Assembly: GCA_003512955.1 (NCBI GenBank)
Contig: DOTG01000048.1
Location: forward strand, 24,233-88,232
Direction of reading: 5' to 3'
Origin: Marinilabiliales bacterium
Lineage (GTDB): Bacteria; Bacteroidota; Bacteroidia; Bacteroidales; SZUA-534
Length of the DNA: 64,000 nt
Position numbers and translations under genes: made by a program. Every line of letters begins with the position of its first letter. Position 1 is the first letter of the stretch. Shown here one piece after another: positions 20,477 to 29,077 of the stretch. Below the pieces are notes generated by a model. That model did not search any database, was not told the DNA's origin, and was given only the letters and a program-made list of their open reading frames with translations.

Positions 20477-20483
20477 TTGAAGG
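20371..20483 (+). repeat. attC-like site A (isolated copy)
   Basis: It begins at the M48 stop codon and ends at GTTGAAG (20476-20482). Read on the minus strand, 20443-20472 matches site 6 (59833-59862) at 27 of 30 positions, including TGACAATATGAAACG. Its orientation relative to its gene is the same as that of the sites in the array, so it is a genuine relative of those sites rather than a chance palindrome. Confidence 0.65.
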
Positions 20484-20509
20484 TAATTTCAAGGCCTTCA
20501 TTTTTTTTT
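20477..20509 (+). terminator. Intrinsic terminator, probably the displaced alaS terminator
   Basis: TGAAGG (20478-20483) pairs with CCTTCA (20495-20500), followed by nine T residues (20501-20509). The stem starts exactly at the presumed cassette junction. Without the 2.2-kb insert it would lie about 22 bp after the alaS stop codon. Confidence 0.65.
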
Positions 20510-20553
20510 CTCATCCACATTCTCTATTTTTATTTTCTGTAAAATAGAATACT

Positions 20554-21081
20554 ATGAGCGCAAATATTTTTGATGTAGTTGTCATTGGCTTGCTGGTTTG
20601 GGGTGCCTTCCGTGGTTTTAATAAGGGGATAATAGCCTCTGCGGCATCTTTGGCTGCGTTGCTGCTAGGAGTTTGGGGAGCCATCAAGTTTTCTGGACTT
20701 GTGGCAGGATTTTTAAGCCGTTGGATTCACACCGATGAACGGGCAACCAATATTATTGCGTTTGCAGTAGTATTTATTATTATTGTAATTGCCATTCATT
20801 TAATTGCCAAAGCACTGGAAAGTTTAACCGAAGCCGTTGCCATGGGTATGGTAAATAAGGTATTCGGTTCCGCCTTCGGGGTGTTGAAATCTGCATTTAT
20901 CATCAGCGTGTTGATAGTTATTGTCCATGCCATAAAACCGGAAACCATGTCGCCCGGGTTTAAACAGAAAAGCCTATTTTATAAACCCATGGCTTCATTT
21001 GCCCCAACCATTTTCCACTATCTTAAATTTGAAGATTTAAAGAAAAAAGCAGAGGAAAAGGTTAACGGTAACACTCTTTGA
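20554..21081 (+). CDS. CvpA-family membrane protein
   Basis: 175 residues with four predicted transmembrane helices and the typical N-terminus (FDVVVIGLLVWGAFRGFNKGII). CvpA relatives are linked to colicin V production, envelope homeostasis and biofilm in other bacteria; the molecular role is unclear. The start ATG at 20554 is preceded by an AT-rich region. Its 3' end overlaps the convergent PAP2 gene by 64 bp. Confidence 0.88.
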   Translation: MSANIFDVVVIGLLVWGAFRGFNKGIIASAASLAALLLGVWGAIKFSGLVAGFLSRWIHTDERATNIIAFAVVFIIIVIAIHLIAKALESLTEAVAMGMVNKVFGSAFGVLKSAFIISVLIVIVHAIKPETMSPGFKQKSLFYKPMASFAPTIFHYLKFEDLKKKAEEKVNGNTL

Positions 21082-21788
21082 GGTTTTGGGTTTCCATACA
21101 CCGGTTTTAATTTCGGTTCCCTGCTTTTTACTTTCCCGTTAAAAACCAGACAATGATTCATGATAACCGGATTTTTCCTGAAAATTGTTTTGGTCAGGTA
21201 GAACCCTGATAAAGTGGCAAATAAACCTAAAATGGAACCCACGAAAACATCGACAAAAAAATGCTGTAACAAATAAACCCGGCTGATTCCTATTAATACA
21301 GCCACCCCAAGAAATAACAGATTCCAGTATTTGTTTTTAATTGTAATTGCAGCAAACAAGGCTAATGAAAATGCAGTAATGGTATGCCCACTCGGGAAGG
21401 TATTTGTTGAATGGTAATGAAACCCGGGTATTAAATGCTCAAAGGCTTCTGTCCCCAAAAAATACATGGGCCGGGGCAATCCGTGAAAAAGGAGTTGTTT
21501 GAAAGCAAAAGTTAAAATCCCGGTGAGTATAAAAATGACGATTGCTGTAATGGCATAATAGTACCGGGTGAAAAGAGTAATAACTATAGGAATTACAAAA
21601 ATGCCACCTAACCCAAGGTTTGTAATAAACTGAGCAATAGCATCCAAAGTTGGTGTGGCCTGTTGATTTAGTAAGATAACCTCGTTTCCGTAAGGGATAT
21701 AAACAAGCACCCCTAAACCGGCAACTAAAAAGAGCAGATACCCAAAATAAAAGTTTTTTAAATGAGGTGCTGAAAGAAGATGTTTCAT
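21018..21788 (-). CDS. PAP2-superfamily membrane phosphatase
   Basis: 256 residues and multiple membrane helices. The three PAP2 motifs are present: KQLLFHGLPRP, PSGHT (in TNTFPSGHTITAFS) and SRVYLLQHFFVDVFVG. Such enzymes remove phosphate from lipid phosphates such as undecaprenyl pyrophosphate or phosphatidate. The last 45 or so residues beyond the final helix are basic and overlap the CvpA gene on the other strand, so the true end may not be functionally constrained. Substrate unknown. Confidence 0.9.
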   Translation of the reverse strand: MKHLLSAPHLKNFYFGYLLFLVAGLGVLVYIPYGNEVILLNQQATPTLDAIAQFITNLGLGGIFVIPIVITLFTRYYYAITAIVIFILTGILTFAFKQLLFHGLPRPMYFLGTEAFEHLIPGFHYHSTNTFPSGHTITAFSLALFAAITIKNKYWNLLFLGVAVLIGISRVYLLQHFFVDVFVGSILGLFATLSGFYLTKTIFRKNPVIMNHCLVFNGKVKSREPKLKPVYGNPKPQRVLPLTFSSAFFFKSSNLR

Positions 21789-22079
21789 ATTGTTGTTATT
21801 TGAAGCTAAAATAACTTTGGTGTATTACCTGAAAATCAAAACAATATTAACAGGGTATTTTTTTAGTTTATGTAGCGGTGATGGCCATTAATTATAGGTT
21901 AAAAATTTGTTACCCATATTTGTTACAAAAAGCTTTAGGCGGCTTTTTCACTATGCAGGTGTTATAATCTGGTAGTGAAAATACCTACAAACACCTATTG
22001 TGGACACTGGTTTAATTGATGATCTTTGCTTGGGTCAAAGGATTCGAAGAATAGGGTTATTTTTTCAATTAATTATCAG
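21789..22079. promoter_or_regulatory. Regulatory region ahead of the sulfate-assimilation genes
   Basis: This 291-bp gap separates the PAP2 gene and the DUF2061 gene and must hold the promoter for sulfate assimilation. It contains a perfect 9-bp inverted repeat, TTTTCACTA (21945-21953) and TAGTGAAAA (21973-21981), a plausible operator. A -7-like ATATTTG lies near 21920. No known riboswitch consensus was recognised. Confidence 0.4.
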
Positions 22080-22430
22080 ATGTTTATCAATACCAACGCA
22101 TTAGAAAAACCAAAAAAAATTAAGGTTACCCGCGACAGGCCGGTAAAAAGTCTGGCAAAGGCGATTTCGTGGAGAATTGTTGGATCACTTGATACCTTTT
22201 TACTATCGTATTTGTTAATCCGTTTTATTCAGCCTGAAGTACAACACACCGCTGTCAAAACGGCGGGTTCTATTGCTAGTGTTGAAGTAATTACCAAAAT
22301 ATTGTTATATTATTTGCATGAAAGGGCTTGGAATCACATCCGTTGGGGAAGAATGTTGGTGGTTATACGCCGGAATACCCGTTGGCCACGGCGTTCTGTC
22401 GAAAAAAAAATAAATTTAAAAAGAGCCTAA
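22080..22430 (+). CDS. DUF2061 membrane protein
   Basis: 116 residues with start at ATG 22080; the longer in-frame extension starts with TTG and is unlikely. It has two hydrophobic helices and the family pattern RPVKSLAKAISWRIVGSLDTFLLSYLL...EVITKILLYYLHERAW. DUF2061 proteins are frequent companions of sulfate-assimilation genes in Bacteroidota, and here the gene ends 1 bp before cysH. A role in sulfate or sulfite handling at the membrane is an inference from that linkage. Confidence 0.85.
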   Translation: MFINTNALEKPKKIKVTRDRPVKSLAKAISWRIVGSLDTFLLSYLLIRFIQPEVQHTAVKTAGSIASVEVITKILLYYLHERAWNHIRWGRMLVVIRRNTRWPRRSVEKKINLKRA

Positions 22431-22431
22431 T

Positions 22432-23136
22432 ATGTTGCAAACTAAGATCGATCGATTTAACGATAAAGTCCAAAGTCTCGATACCCTCGGGGCTTTACGT
22501 TTTTTAGCCAATGAGGCTAACGGAAAAATAGTATTTACCACAAGCTTCGGTTACGAAGATCAGGTAATTACCGACCTTATTTTCCGAAACAATCTTCCGT
22601 TTGAAGTCGTTACCCTCGATACCGGAAGGCTTTTTAAAGAAACATACAAAGTATATAGTCAAACACTGGATACATATAAGAAACCGATCAAAGTATATTT
22701 TCCTCAAGCCACTTCGGTGGAGGAGATGATGACCGCCAAAGGGCCTTTTAGTTTTTATGATTCAACAGCTAACCGACAAGAATGCTGCCACATCCGTAAG
22801 GTGGAACCTTTGAACAGAGCCCTGCAAGGTGTGGGGTTTTGGATAACCGGAATTCGCGCCGAGCAATCACCCAACCGACAAGGGATGACCTACTTTGAGT
22901 TGGATAGCCATCGGCAAATCATCAAATTCAACCCTTTGCTACATTGGACATTGGAACAGGTAATTCAGTACATTAAAGACAACCATGTTCCTTATAATGT
23001 GTTGCATGATAAAGGTTTTGTCAGTATTGGCTGCGAACCTTGTACACGTGCCATTCAACCGGGTGAGGATTTTAGGGCTGGCCGCTGGTGGTGGGAAAAT
23101 AACTCGAAAAAAGAGTGCGGGTTGCATAGTAAATAG
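22432..23136 (+). CDS. cysH: Adenylyl-sulfate (APS/PAPS) reductase
   Basis: 234 residues. It shows the PAPS-reductase fold motifs TTSFGYEDQVITDL and VVTLDTGRLFKETY, the Cys pair in QECCHIRKVEPL, a second pair in GCEPCTRAIQ, and the C-terminal catalytic ECGLH. The two Cys pairs are the [4Fe-4S] ligands that mark the assimilatory APS-reductase type rather than the cluster-free PAPS type. It reduces activated sulfate to sulfite with thioredoxin. No APS kinase gene is nearby, which agrees with APS as substrate. Confidence 0.93.
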   Translation: MLQTKIDRFNDKVQSLDTLGALRFLANEANGKIVFTTSFGYEDQVITDLIFRNNLPFEVVTLDTGRLFKETYKVYSQTLDTYKKPIKVYFPQATSVEEMMTAKGPFSFYDSTANRQECCHIRKVEPLNRALQGVGFWITGIRAEQSPNRQGMTYFELDSHRQIIKFNPLLHWTLEQVIQYIKDNHVPYNVLHDKGFVSIGCEPCTRAIQPGEDFRAGRWWWENNSKKECGLHSK

Positions 23137-23172
23137 TTGGTAGTTCGTGGTTGGCAGCTCATAGCTCGTAGA
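23134..23172. repeat. Low-complexity degenerate tandem repeat
   Basis: After the cysH stop, a run of degenerate units such as AGTTGGTAGTTCGTGG and AGCTCATAGCTCGTAG occupies the gap before cysD. It is simple-sequence expansion of a kind common between Bacteroidota genes, with no evident function. Confidence 0.4.
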
Positions 23173-23229
23173 TTAAGAAGATTCGAAATAGTAGGTTTTT
23201 TTAAAACTTAAATTTGAAAAATTAAAACA

Positions 23230-24138
23230 ATGATAAAAACAATTAACCGTAACCATTTACGCGAACTTGAAAGCGAAGCCATTTTTGTGATGCGCGAAAT
23301 TGCCGCACAATTTGAAAAACCTGTGCTTTTATTTTCAGGGGGGAAAGATTCCATTGTGCTGGTACATCTGGCGGTAAAAGCGTTTCATCCGGCCCGCATA
23401 CCTTTCCCATTGCTGCATATCGATACTGGTCACAATTTTCAAGAAACATTGGATTACCGCGATGAACTGGTGGAAAAAACGGGTGCAACACTCTATGTAG
23501 GTAGTGTTCAGGAATCTATCAATAAAGGCCGGGCTACAGAGGAAATTGGGGTGGGCGCCAGCCGGAATAAACTCCAGACCGTAACCTTGTTAGATACTCT
23601 GGAGGAATTAAAAGCCGATGCAGCCATTGGTGGTGGCCGACGTGATGAAGAAAAAGCCCGTGCCAAGGAACGCTTCTTCTCGCACCGCGATGTGTTTGGT
23701 CAGTGGGACCCGAAAAACCAGCGCCCCGAACTCTGGAATCTTTTTAATGGCAAAAAAAATGTGGGTGAGCATTTCAGGGTGTTCCCTATCAGTAACTGGA
23801 CCGAGATGGACGTTTGGCAATACATCCTGATGGAAAATATTCCCATGCCCAGCTTGTATTATACCCATAAACGGCGTGTATTCCAGCGCGACGGGGTATG
23901 GTTGGCCGAAGCGCCTTTTATGGAACTGAAAGAGGGCGAACAGATTGTTGAGTTAGATGTGCGTTGCCGTACCATTGGTGATATTTCGTGCACCGGATTG
24001 ACCTTGTCGAGTGCCGATAACCTGGAAGATATTGTTAAAGAGGTGGCTGCATCGCGGGTAACCGAACGCGGCGGACGTGCCGACGACAAACGTTCTGAAG
24101 CCGCCATGGAAGATCGAAAGAAAGAGGGGTATTTTTAA
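23230..24138 (+). CDS. cysD: Sulfate adenylyltransferase subunit 2
   Basis: 302 residues, full length. The PP-loop LLFSGGKDSIVLVHLA and the conserved GGRRDEEKARAKER, PISNWTEMDVWQYI and the C-terminal AAMEDRKKEGYF identify CysD. With CysN it makes APS from ATP and sulfate. CysD and CysN are normally adjacent; here a small four-helix-bundle element separates them by about 450 bp. Confidence 0.97.
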   Translation: MIKTINRNHLRELESEAIFVMREIAAQFEKPVLLFSGGKDSIVLVHLAVKAFHPARIPFPLLHIDTGHNFQETLDYRDELVEKTGATLYVGSVQESINKGRATEEIGVGASRNKLQTVTLLDTLEELKADAAIGGGRRDEEKARAKERFFSHRDVFGQWDPKNQRPELWNLFNGKKNVGEHFRVFPISNWTEMDVWQYILMENIPMPSLYYTHKRRVFQRDGVWLAEAPFMELKEGEQIVELDVRCRTIGDISCTGLTLSSADNLEDIVKEVAASRVTERGGRADDKRSEAAMEDRKKEGYF

Positions 24139-24140
24139 TT

Positions 24141-24592
24141 CGAAAATGTGTCAATTTGTTAATGTGCTCATGAAAACAAATTAAAGATTTGATGGATGCA
24201 AAACCAAATTTAATAGTTGATTTGACTTTTGAATTTTCTCTTCGAGTAATTTCATTTACCGAAATACTTGAGGGGATGAAAAAGTTTGTAATTGCAAATC
24301 AACTTTTAAAATCAGGAACATCAATTGGAGCAAATGTTTGGGAAGCACAAAATGCTGAAAGTAAGGACGATTTTATTCATAAAATGAAAATTGCAGCCAA
24401 AGAAGCTGACGAAACAGATATTGGTTGTTGTTGTGCCTAAAATCGGAGAATTATCCTTCACCTGAAGAATTAATGGATAAATTAAATCATATTCAAAAAA
24501 CCTTGAACAAAATAATAAGTTCTTCAAAAAAATAATAAAAACATTAATGTGTTCTATTTTCAAATGAGCACATTAGCAAATGAACAAATGAG
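24141..24592 (+). mobile_element. Four-helix-bundle (IVS-protein) mobile element between cysD and cysN
   Basis: The gene at 24192-24535 is flanked by an imperfect inverted repeat of about 30 bp: left arm 24141-24178 containing AATGTGCTCAT, right arm 24557-24592 containing ATGAGCACATT. The shared core TTTTCA..ATGAGCACATTA.CAAAT..ACA is conserved across both arms. Such arms flanking an S23-type gene resemble 23S rRNA intervening-sequence elements found at non-rRNA sites. Confidence 0.6.
24192..24535 (+). pseudogene. Four-helix bundle protein (23S rRNA IVS protein family), frameshifted
   Basis: The first frame runs MDAKPNLIVDLTFEFSLRVI to ADETDIGCCCA and stops at 24438. If one T is restored at about 24420, the frame reads ETDYWLLLCLKSENYPSPEEL...LNKIISSSKK and stops at 24535, giving a full-length member of about 114 residues. 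The family motifs LLKSGTSIGANVWEAQ and SKDDFIHKMKIAAKEADETDYW are clear. The function of the family is unknown, though DGR Avd proteins share the fold. The gene sits inside inverted repeats between cysD and cysN. The frameshift could also be a sequencing error. Confidence 0.75.
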
Positions 24593-24596
24593 TATT

Positions 24597-25862
24597 ATGG
24601 ATAGCAAAGCATATTTAGATATGAGCCTTTTGAGGTTCACCACTGCCGGAAGCGTGGACGACGGAAAAAGTACCCTGATTGGCCGTTTGTTGTACGACAG
24701 TAAATCGATTTTCGAAGATCAGTTGTCGGCTATTGAGGAAACCAGCAAACGCAAAGGGCAGGAAGAGGTTGACCTGTCGCTCTTAACCGATGGGTTAAGG
24801 GCTGAGCGCGAACAGGGAATAACCATTGATGTTGCTTACCGATATTTTGCAACCCCCAAGCGTAAATTCATTATTGCCGATACCCCGGGACACATTCAAT
24901 ATACCCGGAACATGGTAACTGGTGCATCAACCGCCAATTTGGCTATTATTTTGGTCGATGCACGGAATGGAGTGCTCGAACAGACCCTGCGCCATACGTA
25001 TATTGCGCATTTATTGAATATTCCGCATGTAGTATTTTGCATCAACAAAATGGATTTGATGGGATATAGCCAGGAAACCTATGAAACGATCAAAAAAGAG
25101 CTGGAGCAATTGGTGGTAAAACTCCAGTTGCGCGATGCCCGTTTTATTCCCATTTCGGCCAAATATGGAGATAATGTAGTTGACCGCTCCGAACACATGG
25201 ACTGGTACCAGGGAACAACATTGCTGCACCTTTTGGAAACCATTGAAATTAACCAGGATTTGAATATGGCCGATGGCCGTTTCCCGGTTCAATACGTGAT
25301 CCGTCCGCAGCAGAAGGACCACCACGATTACCGGGGGTATGCCGGACGGATTGCCAGTGGCGTTTTTAAACCCGGCGATAAAGTAAAAGTGCTCCCATGG
25401 GAACTTGCATCGGAAATAAAAGCCATCGACTTTTATGGCGAGGAGTTGGACGAAGCACTTCCTTCGCAGTCGGTAACTGTCCGTTTAACCAATGAGATTG
25501 AACTGAGCCGTGGTGGAATGATTGTGCACCAAGGGAATGAGCCAACCATTAGCAATACTTTTTCAGCAGATGTTTGCTGGTTTAACGAAAAATCCCTGGA
25601 TTTATCGAAAAAATACATCCTGAGGCATACCACTAATGAGCTCAAATGTGTGATTAAAGGCATCAACTTTAAAACCAACATAAATACCTACGAAAAAGAT
25701 TTGGACGATAAACAGATTAAAATGAACGATATTGCAAACCTATCGTTAATGACAGCCAAACCTATTTTTTACGACTCGTACCGTAAGAACCGTACCACTG
25801 GAAGTATTATCCTGGTTGATGAAGGTACCAACGAAACAGTAGCCGCCGGGATGATTAACTAA
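24597..25862 (+). CDS. cysN: Sulfate adenylyltransferase subunit 1 (GTPase)
   Basis: The likely start is ATG 24597 (MDSKAYLDMSLLRF), because upstream in-frame starts lie inside the right arm of the inserted element. That gives 421 residues. GTPase motifs are AGSVDDGKSTLIGRLLY (G1), DTPGHIQYTRNM (G3) and NKMD (G4), followed by EF-Tu-like beta-barrel domains. CysN hydrolyses GTP to drive APS synthesis by CysD. There is no APS-kinase domain at the C-terminus, consistent with the APS-type reductase encoded upstream. Confidence 0.96.
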   Translation: MDSKAYLDMSLLRFTTAGSVDDGKSTLIGRLLYDSKSIFEDQLSAIEETSKRKGQEEVDLSLLTDGLRAEREQGITIDVAYRYFATPKRKFIIADTPGHIQYTRNMVTGASTANLAIILVDARNGVLEQTLRHTYIAHLLNIPHVVFCINKMDLMGYSQETYETIKKELEQLVVKLQLRDARFIPISAKYGDNVVDRSEHMDWYQGTTLLHLLETIEINQDLNMADGRFPVQYVIRPQQKDHHDYRGYAGRIASGVFKPGDKVKVLPWELASEIKAIDFYGEELDEALPSQSVTVRLTNEIELSRGGMIVHQGNEPTISNTFSADVCWFNEKSLDLSKKYILRHTTNELKCVIKGINFKTNINTYEKDLDDKQIKMNDIANLSLMTAKPIFYDSYRKNRTTGSIILVDEGTNETVAAGMIN

Positions 25863-26200
25863 CGGGATTAAAATTTAGTGAGTTATTTGATAACCGGAAA
25901 AAACTAGAGTGTGTTTCAAAAGGGGGCCCATTAAATTTAAAACTTGCACATTGAAAGTTTAAGGTTAAAATAGAACGCTGATAACACAGATTTTTATTGA
26001 TTCACGCGGATAAAATCAGCAGAAATCAGTTTCATCTGCGTCATCTGCGTTTTCATGGCTTCCAATTTTTTAGTAATTCAAATTCTTAGTTGATTTTTAA
26101 GACCACCTCTTTTCATACCAAAAACCAAATAGGCGAAAAGTTTTTTAATTGCAAGTTTGTTGCTACTTTTGCACCGTATTATTTTGAAAAACAGTAAATA
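25863..26200. other. Intergenic region with dispersed-type repeat and helicase promoter
   Basis: No gene is seen. Positions about 25972-26056 hold a repetitive sequence built from variants of CTGATAACACAGATT, TTCACGCGGATAAAATC and TCATCTGCGTCATCTGCG, a pattern often dispersed in Bacteroidota intergenic DNA. Near the right end, TACTTTTG (26164-26171) matches the TAnnTTTG -7 element, 30 bp before the helicase start. Confidence 0.5.
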
Positions 26201-27433
26201 TTGAAATTCAGCGAATTTAAGCTCCACCAACAAGTATTTGAAGGAGTAGAAGCCATGGGCTTCGAAGAACCATCTCCGGTTCAGGAAAAGGTGATTCCTA
26301 TTGCATTGGAAGGGAAAGATTTTATTGCCTGTGCGCAAACAGGGACCGGCAAAACAGCTGCCTATTTGTTGCCACTGATGCATCACCTTATTAACAGGCG
26401 ATCGAATAAAATCAAAGGATTGATATTAGCCCCCACCCGGGAATTAGTTATGCAGATTGATCAACAGTTTCAGGGTTTTGCTTATTTCACAGGTTTAGAG
26501 TCTATCGCCATTTATGGAGGTTCCGATTCTTCCATTTGGGATCAGCAGCGGGTAGCTATCGAACGGGGATGCAACATGTTGATAGCCTCCCCCGGAAGGT
26601 TGCTATCACACTTGAACCTTGGTTATGTCGATTTATCGGAGCTTGAATATTTAATCTTAGACGAAGCCGACAAGATGCTCGATATGGGTTTTGTGGACGA
26701 CATCAATAAAATTGTGACTTATTTGCCATCGAAGCGTCAAACCATGATGTTTTCGGCCACCATGCCATCAAAAATAAGGGTTCTGGCCAATTTCCTTTTA
26801 AAAAATCCTGTAGAGATCAACATTGCTGTATCAAAACCCGCCGAAGGAGTTTTGCAGGCAGCCTATATGACATTTGACAATCAAAAGAATAGGCTCATCA
26901 GCCATCTGTTGGCAAATAAAGAACTGGACAGTGTCATTATTTTTTCATCAACAAAGATTAAAGTAAAACAACTTCATGCCGAATTGGTAAAAGCCGGTTT
27001 TGCTGCCAAAGCCATCCATTCCGATTTGGAACAGGCCGAAAGGGAAGTAGTGATGCGCGATTTCCGCAACCGCAAATTCCCTATCCTGGTGGCTACCGAT
27101 ATTGTTTCGCGCGGCATTGATGTGGACAACATTGGCCTGGTGATTAATTACGATGTGCCTCACGATGCCGAGGATTATGTACACCGCATTGGCCGTACAG
27201 CACGGGCCAGTTCAACAGGTGTTGGGCTAACGTTTATAAACGAGGTGGATATTCCCCGGTTTGCGCGCATCGAAAAACTGATTGAAACCACCATCTTTAA
27301 AATCCCAAATCCGCCCGAAATTGGCGAAGGTCCAAGCTATGATATTCATTTGATGCGCAAAAACAACCGCAACCACTCGCACCAAAAGAAGGGGAAATTC
27401 AACAACCGGAGGCGGCAGCCGAGGGTACAGTAG
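26201..27433 (+). CDS. DEAD-box RNA helicase
   Basis: 410 residues. The start is a TTG at 26201: the protein then begins MKFSEFKLHQQVFEGVEAMGFEEPSPVQ, the expected Q-motif position, and no upstream ATG exists. Motifs seen: AQTGTGKT (I), PTRELVMQ (Ia), DEADKMLD (II), SATMPSK (III), VATDIVSRGID (V) and HRIGRTAR (VI). The C-terminal tail (about 385-410) is short and very basic (KKGKFNNRRRQPR), likely RNA-binding. It is a RhlE-like helicase for RNA remodelling or ribosome assembly. Confidence 0.95.
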   Translation: MKFSEFKLHQQVFEGVEAMGFEEPSPVQEKVIPIALEGKDFIACAQTGTGKTAAYLLPLMHHLINRRSNKIKGLILAPTRELVMQIDQQFQGFAYFTGLESIAIYGGSDSSIWDQQRVAIERGCNMLIASPGRLLSHLNLGYVDLSELEYLILDEADKMLDMGFVDDINKIVTYLPSKRQTMMFSATMPSKIRVLANFLLKNPVEINIAVSKPAEGVLQAAYMTFDNQKNRLISHLLANKELDSVIIFSSTKIKVKQLHAELVKAGFAAKAIHSDLEQAEREVVMRDFRNRKFPILVATDIVSRGIDVDNIGLVINYDVPHDAEDYVHRIGRTARASSTGVGLTFINEVDIPRFARIEKLIETTIFKIPNPPEIGEGPSYDIHLMRKNNRNHSHQKKGKFNNRRRQPRVQ

Positions 27434-27566
27434 AGGAACGCTGACCAGGTCGGACGTCCATTTCATTGAAATTTTATTTGAATAGTGGCTTTCCCATAAG
27501 AATTTCTTAATTTAGTGCTTTGTTAAACTAGCAAACAGAAAATAACTGTAGTAACAAGCAACAATT

Positions 27567-28382
27567 ATGTCAAAAATCTATTATCCTATTTTATTTCTTA
27601 GTGTAACATTGCTGTTGGTGCAATGCAAACGGGAACCGTTACAAATCCATCCGCAAATCAGCCATTTGACAGACTTTGAAAGCCACGATGGTTCCATACA
27701 TTTGAACATCTCGGGCGGAAAAGCACCGTATCAAATCCAGTGGGCTATGCAATCGGTCGATTCGGTACTGGATGGTTTAGAGGCCGGGAAATATATGGTT
27801 ACCGTTACCGATGCCCGTGGACGTCAGTTGGCTGATACTATTATTGTGAATCAACCCCCTTGGTATATTTGCCTCGATATGGAAGGAAACAGTTACAAGA
27901 CAGTTAAAGTTGGGAACCAAATCTGGATGGCCGAGAACCTCAGGGTGATACGGACTGCCAAAGGTGATTCGGTACAGAACCGGGTGTACAACGACAGTTT
28001 GTCCAATGCCGGGACTTACGGACGGCTCTATACCTGGAACGCGGCCATGAACGATTCTATCGCGGAAGGTTCACAGGGTATTTGCCCCGATGGCTGGCAC
28101 ATTCCTACCGATAAAGAATGGGAAACACTGATAGACAGTATTGAAAACCAGGCTGAGGCCTTACCCGATTTCAATAAAGCATTGTCGCTTTCGTTTGCCG
28201 GATTTTACAACAACAGTTATCAGGGCATCAATAATTCGGCAAGTTACTGGAGTTCGACCCAGGCCCACGACAACGCGTGGAAACGGTATTTCCATGTAAA
28301 TCTGTCGAAAGCTTTCCGGTATCATGAACGGAAAACCAATGCCATTTCGGTACGTTGCGTAAAAGATGCAGTTGTGGAATAA
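27567..28382 (+). CDS. FISUMP-domain surface lipoprotein
   Basis: 271 residues. It has a lipoprotein signal with lipobox LLLVQC, then an SprB-like adhesin repeat (about 45-107, GSIHLNISGGKAPYQIQW...YMVTVTDARG). A Fibrobacter succinogenes major paralogous domain follows: IWMAENLRV, GRLYTWNAAM, GICPDGWHIPTDKEWETL, YWSSTQA and AISVRCVKD. FISUMP domains are abundant surface proteins of unknown ligand. It is 18 bp upstream of the GPP34 gene. Confidence 0.88.
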   Translation: MSKIYYPILFLSVTLLLVQCKREPLQIHPQISHLTDFESHDGSIHLNISGGKAPYQIQWAMQSVDSVLDGLEAGKYMVTVTDARGRQLADTIIVNQPPWYICLDMEGNSYKTVKVGNQIWMAENLRVIRTAKGDSVQNRVYNDSLSNAGTYGRLYTWNAAMNDSIAEGSQGICPDGWHIPTDKEWETLIDSIENQAEALPDFNKALSLSFAGFYNNSYQGINNSASYWSSTQAHDNAWKRYFHVNLSKAFRYHERKTNAISVRCVKDAVVE

Positions 28383-28399
28383 CGTAAAAATTTAAGGTT

Positions 28400-29077
28400 A
28401 TGGGAGGTAAATTGACCCTAAAAGAACGGTTTGTTTTACTTGCCTTAGATGATGCACAAGGTTACATCATTCATCACAATACAGCCTATTGGATTGGTCT
28501 GGCAGGTGCTGTTTTGTTCGAGATGCTCGAAAAAGGGCTGGTGATGTTCGACGACCATTGTATCAATTATTTAACACCCATTGCCGATGACCCATGCCAT
28601 GTAAGGGTTTTGAGCCTTCTTAAAAAACACAGCCAACCGCCACGGGTAGAACGGGTTCTGGAAGAAATGTGGGATTCTATTGAAGACACGCAACAAGAGA
28701 TCATCAATGGGCTGGTGAATCAAGGCATTTTAAAAGAAGTTAAAAAATCACTCTTATGGGTTATCCCGATCAAAAGATACCCCACGGTAAATAAAATTCC
28801 CGAATTGCGGTTGCGCAAATACCTGATGGTACTGGCTCAGGAAGATCGGGTTCCCGATGAGGAAAGTTTTTTGTTGTTCCGGTTGGTGTATCAATGTGGT
28901 TTGGTAGCCGAGGTTTTTGGGAAAAAGAATCAAAAAGTAATCTCAGAATATATTGAAGAATTAAAAGAGGTGAACGATGCTTCCGGGAAGATTTCTGAAC
29001 CGGTAAAGAACATCGAGACGGCCCTTCTAACGGCCATCCGGAACCTCAATCTCCAAATGGTTCTGTCAGGGGGATGA
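28400..29077 (+). CDS. GPP34 (Golgi phosphoprotein 3-like) family protein
   Basis: 225 residues, with LTLKERFVLLALDDAQGYI at the N-terminus and the GLAGAVLFEMLEKGLV helix typical of the GOLPH3/GPP34 fold. In eukaryotes GOLPH3 binds phosphatidylinositol-4-phosphate; bacterial members are known mainly from actinobacteria and scattered other phyla and have no established role. It is cytoplasmic with no signal peptide. The 18-bp spacing suggests cotranscription with the FISUMP lipoprotein. Confidence 0.82.
   Translation: MGGKLTLKERFVLLALDDAQGYIIHHNTAYWIGLAGAVLFEMLEKGLVMFDDHCINYLTPIADDPCHVRVLSLLKKHSQPPRVERVLEEMWDSIEDTQQEIINGLVNQGILKEVKKSLLWVIPIKRYPTVNKIPELRLRKYLMVLAQEDRVPDEESFLLFRLVYQCGLVAEVFGKKNQKVISEYIEELKEVNDASGKISEPVKNIETALLTAIRNLNLQMVLSGG

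Noticed and set aside
21945..21981. Riboswitch ahead of the sulfate genes
   Set aside because: Only a simple 9-bp inverted repeat is visible; no SAM-type or other riboswitch core was recognised.
24549..24596. Extended CysN N-terminus from the GTG at 24549
   Set aside because: These codons lie in the right arm of the inserted element and are not part of conserved CysN; ATG 24597 fits the family start.
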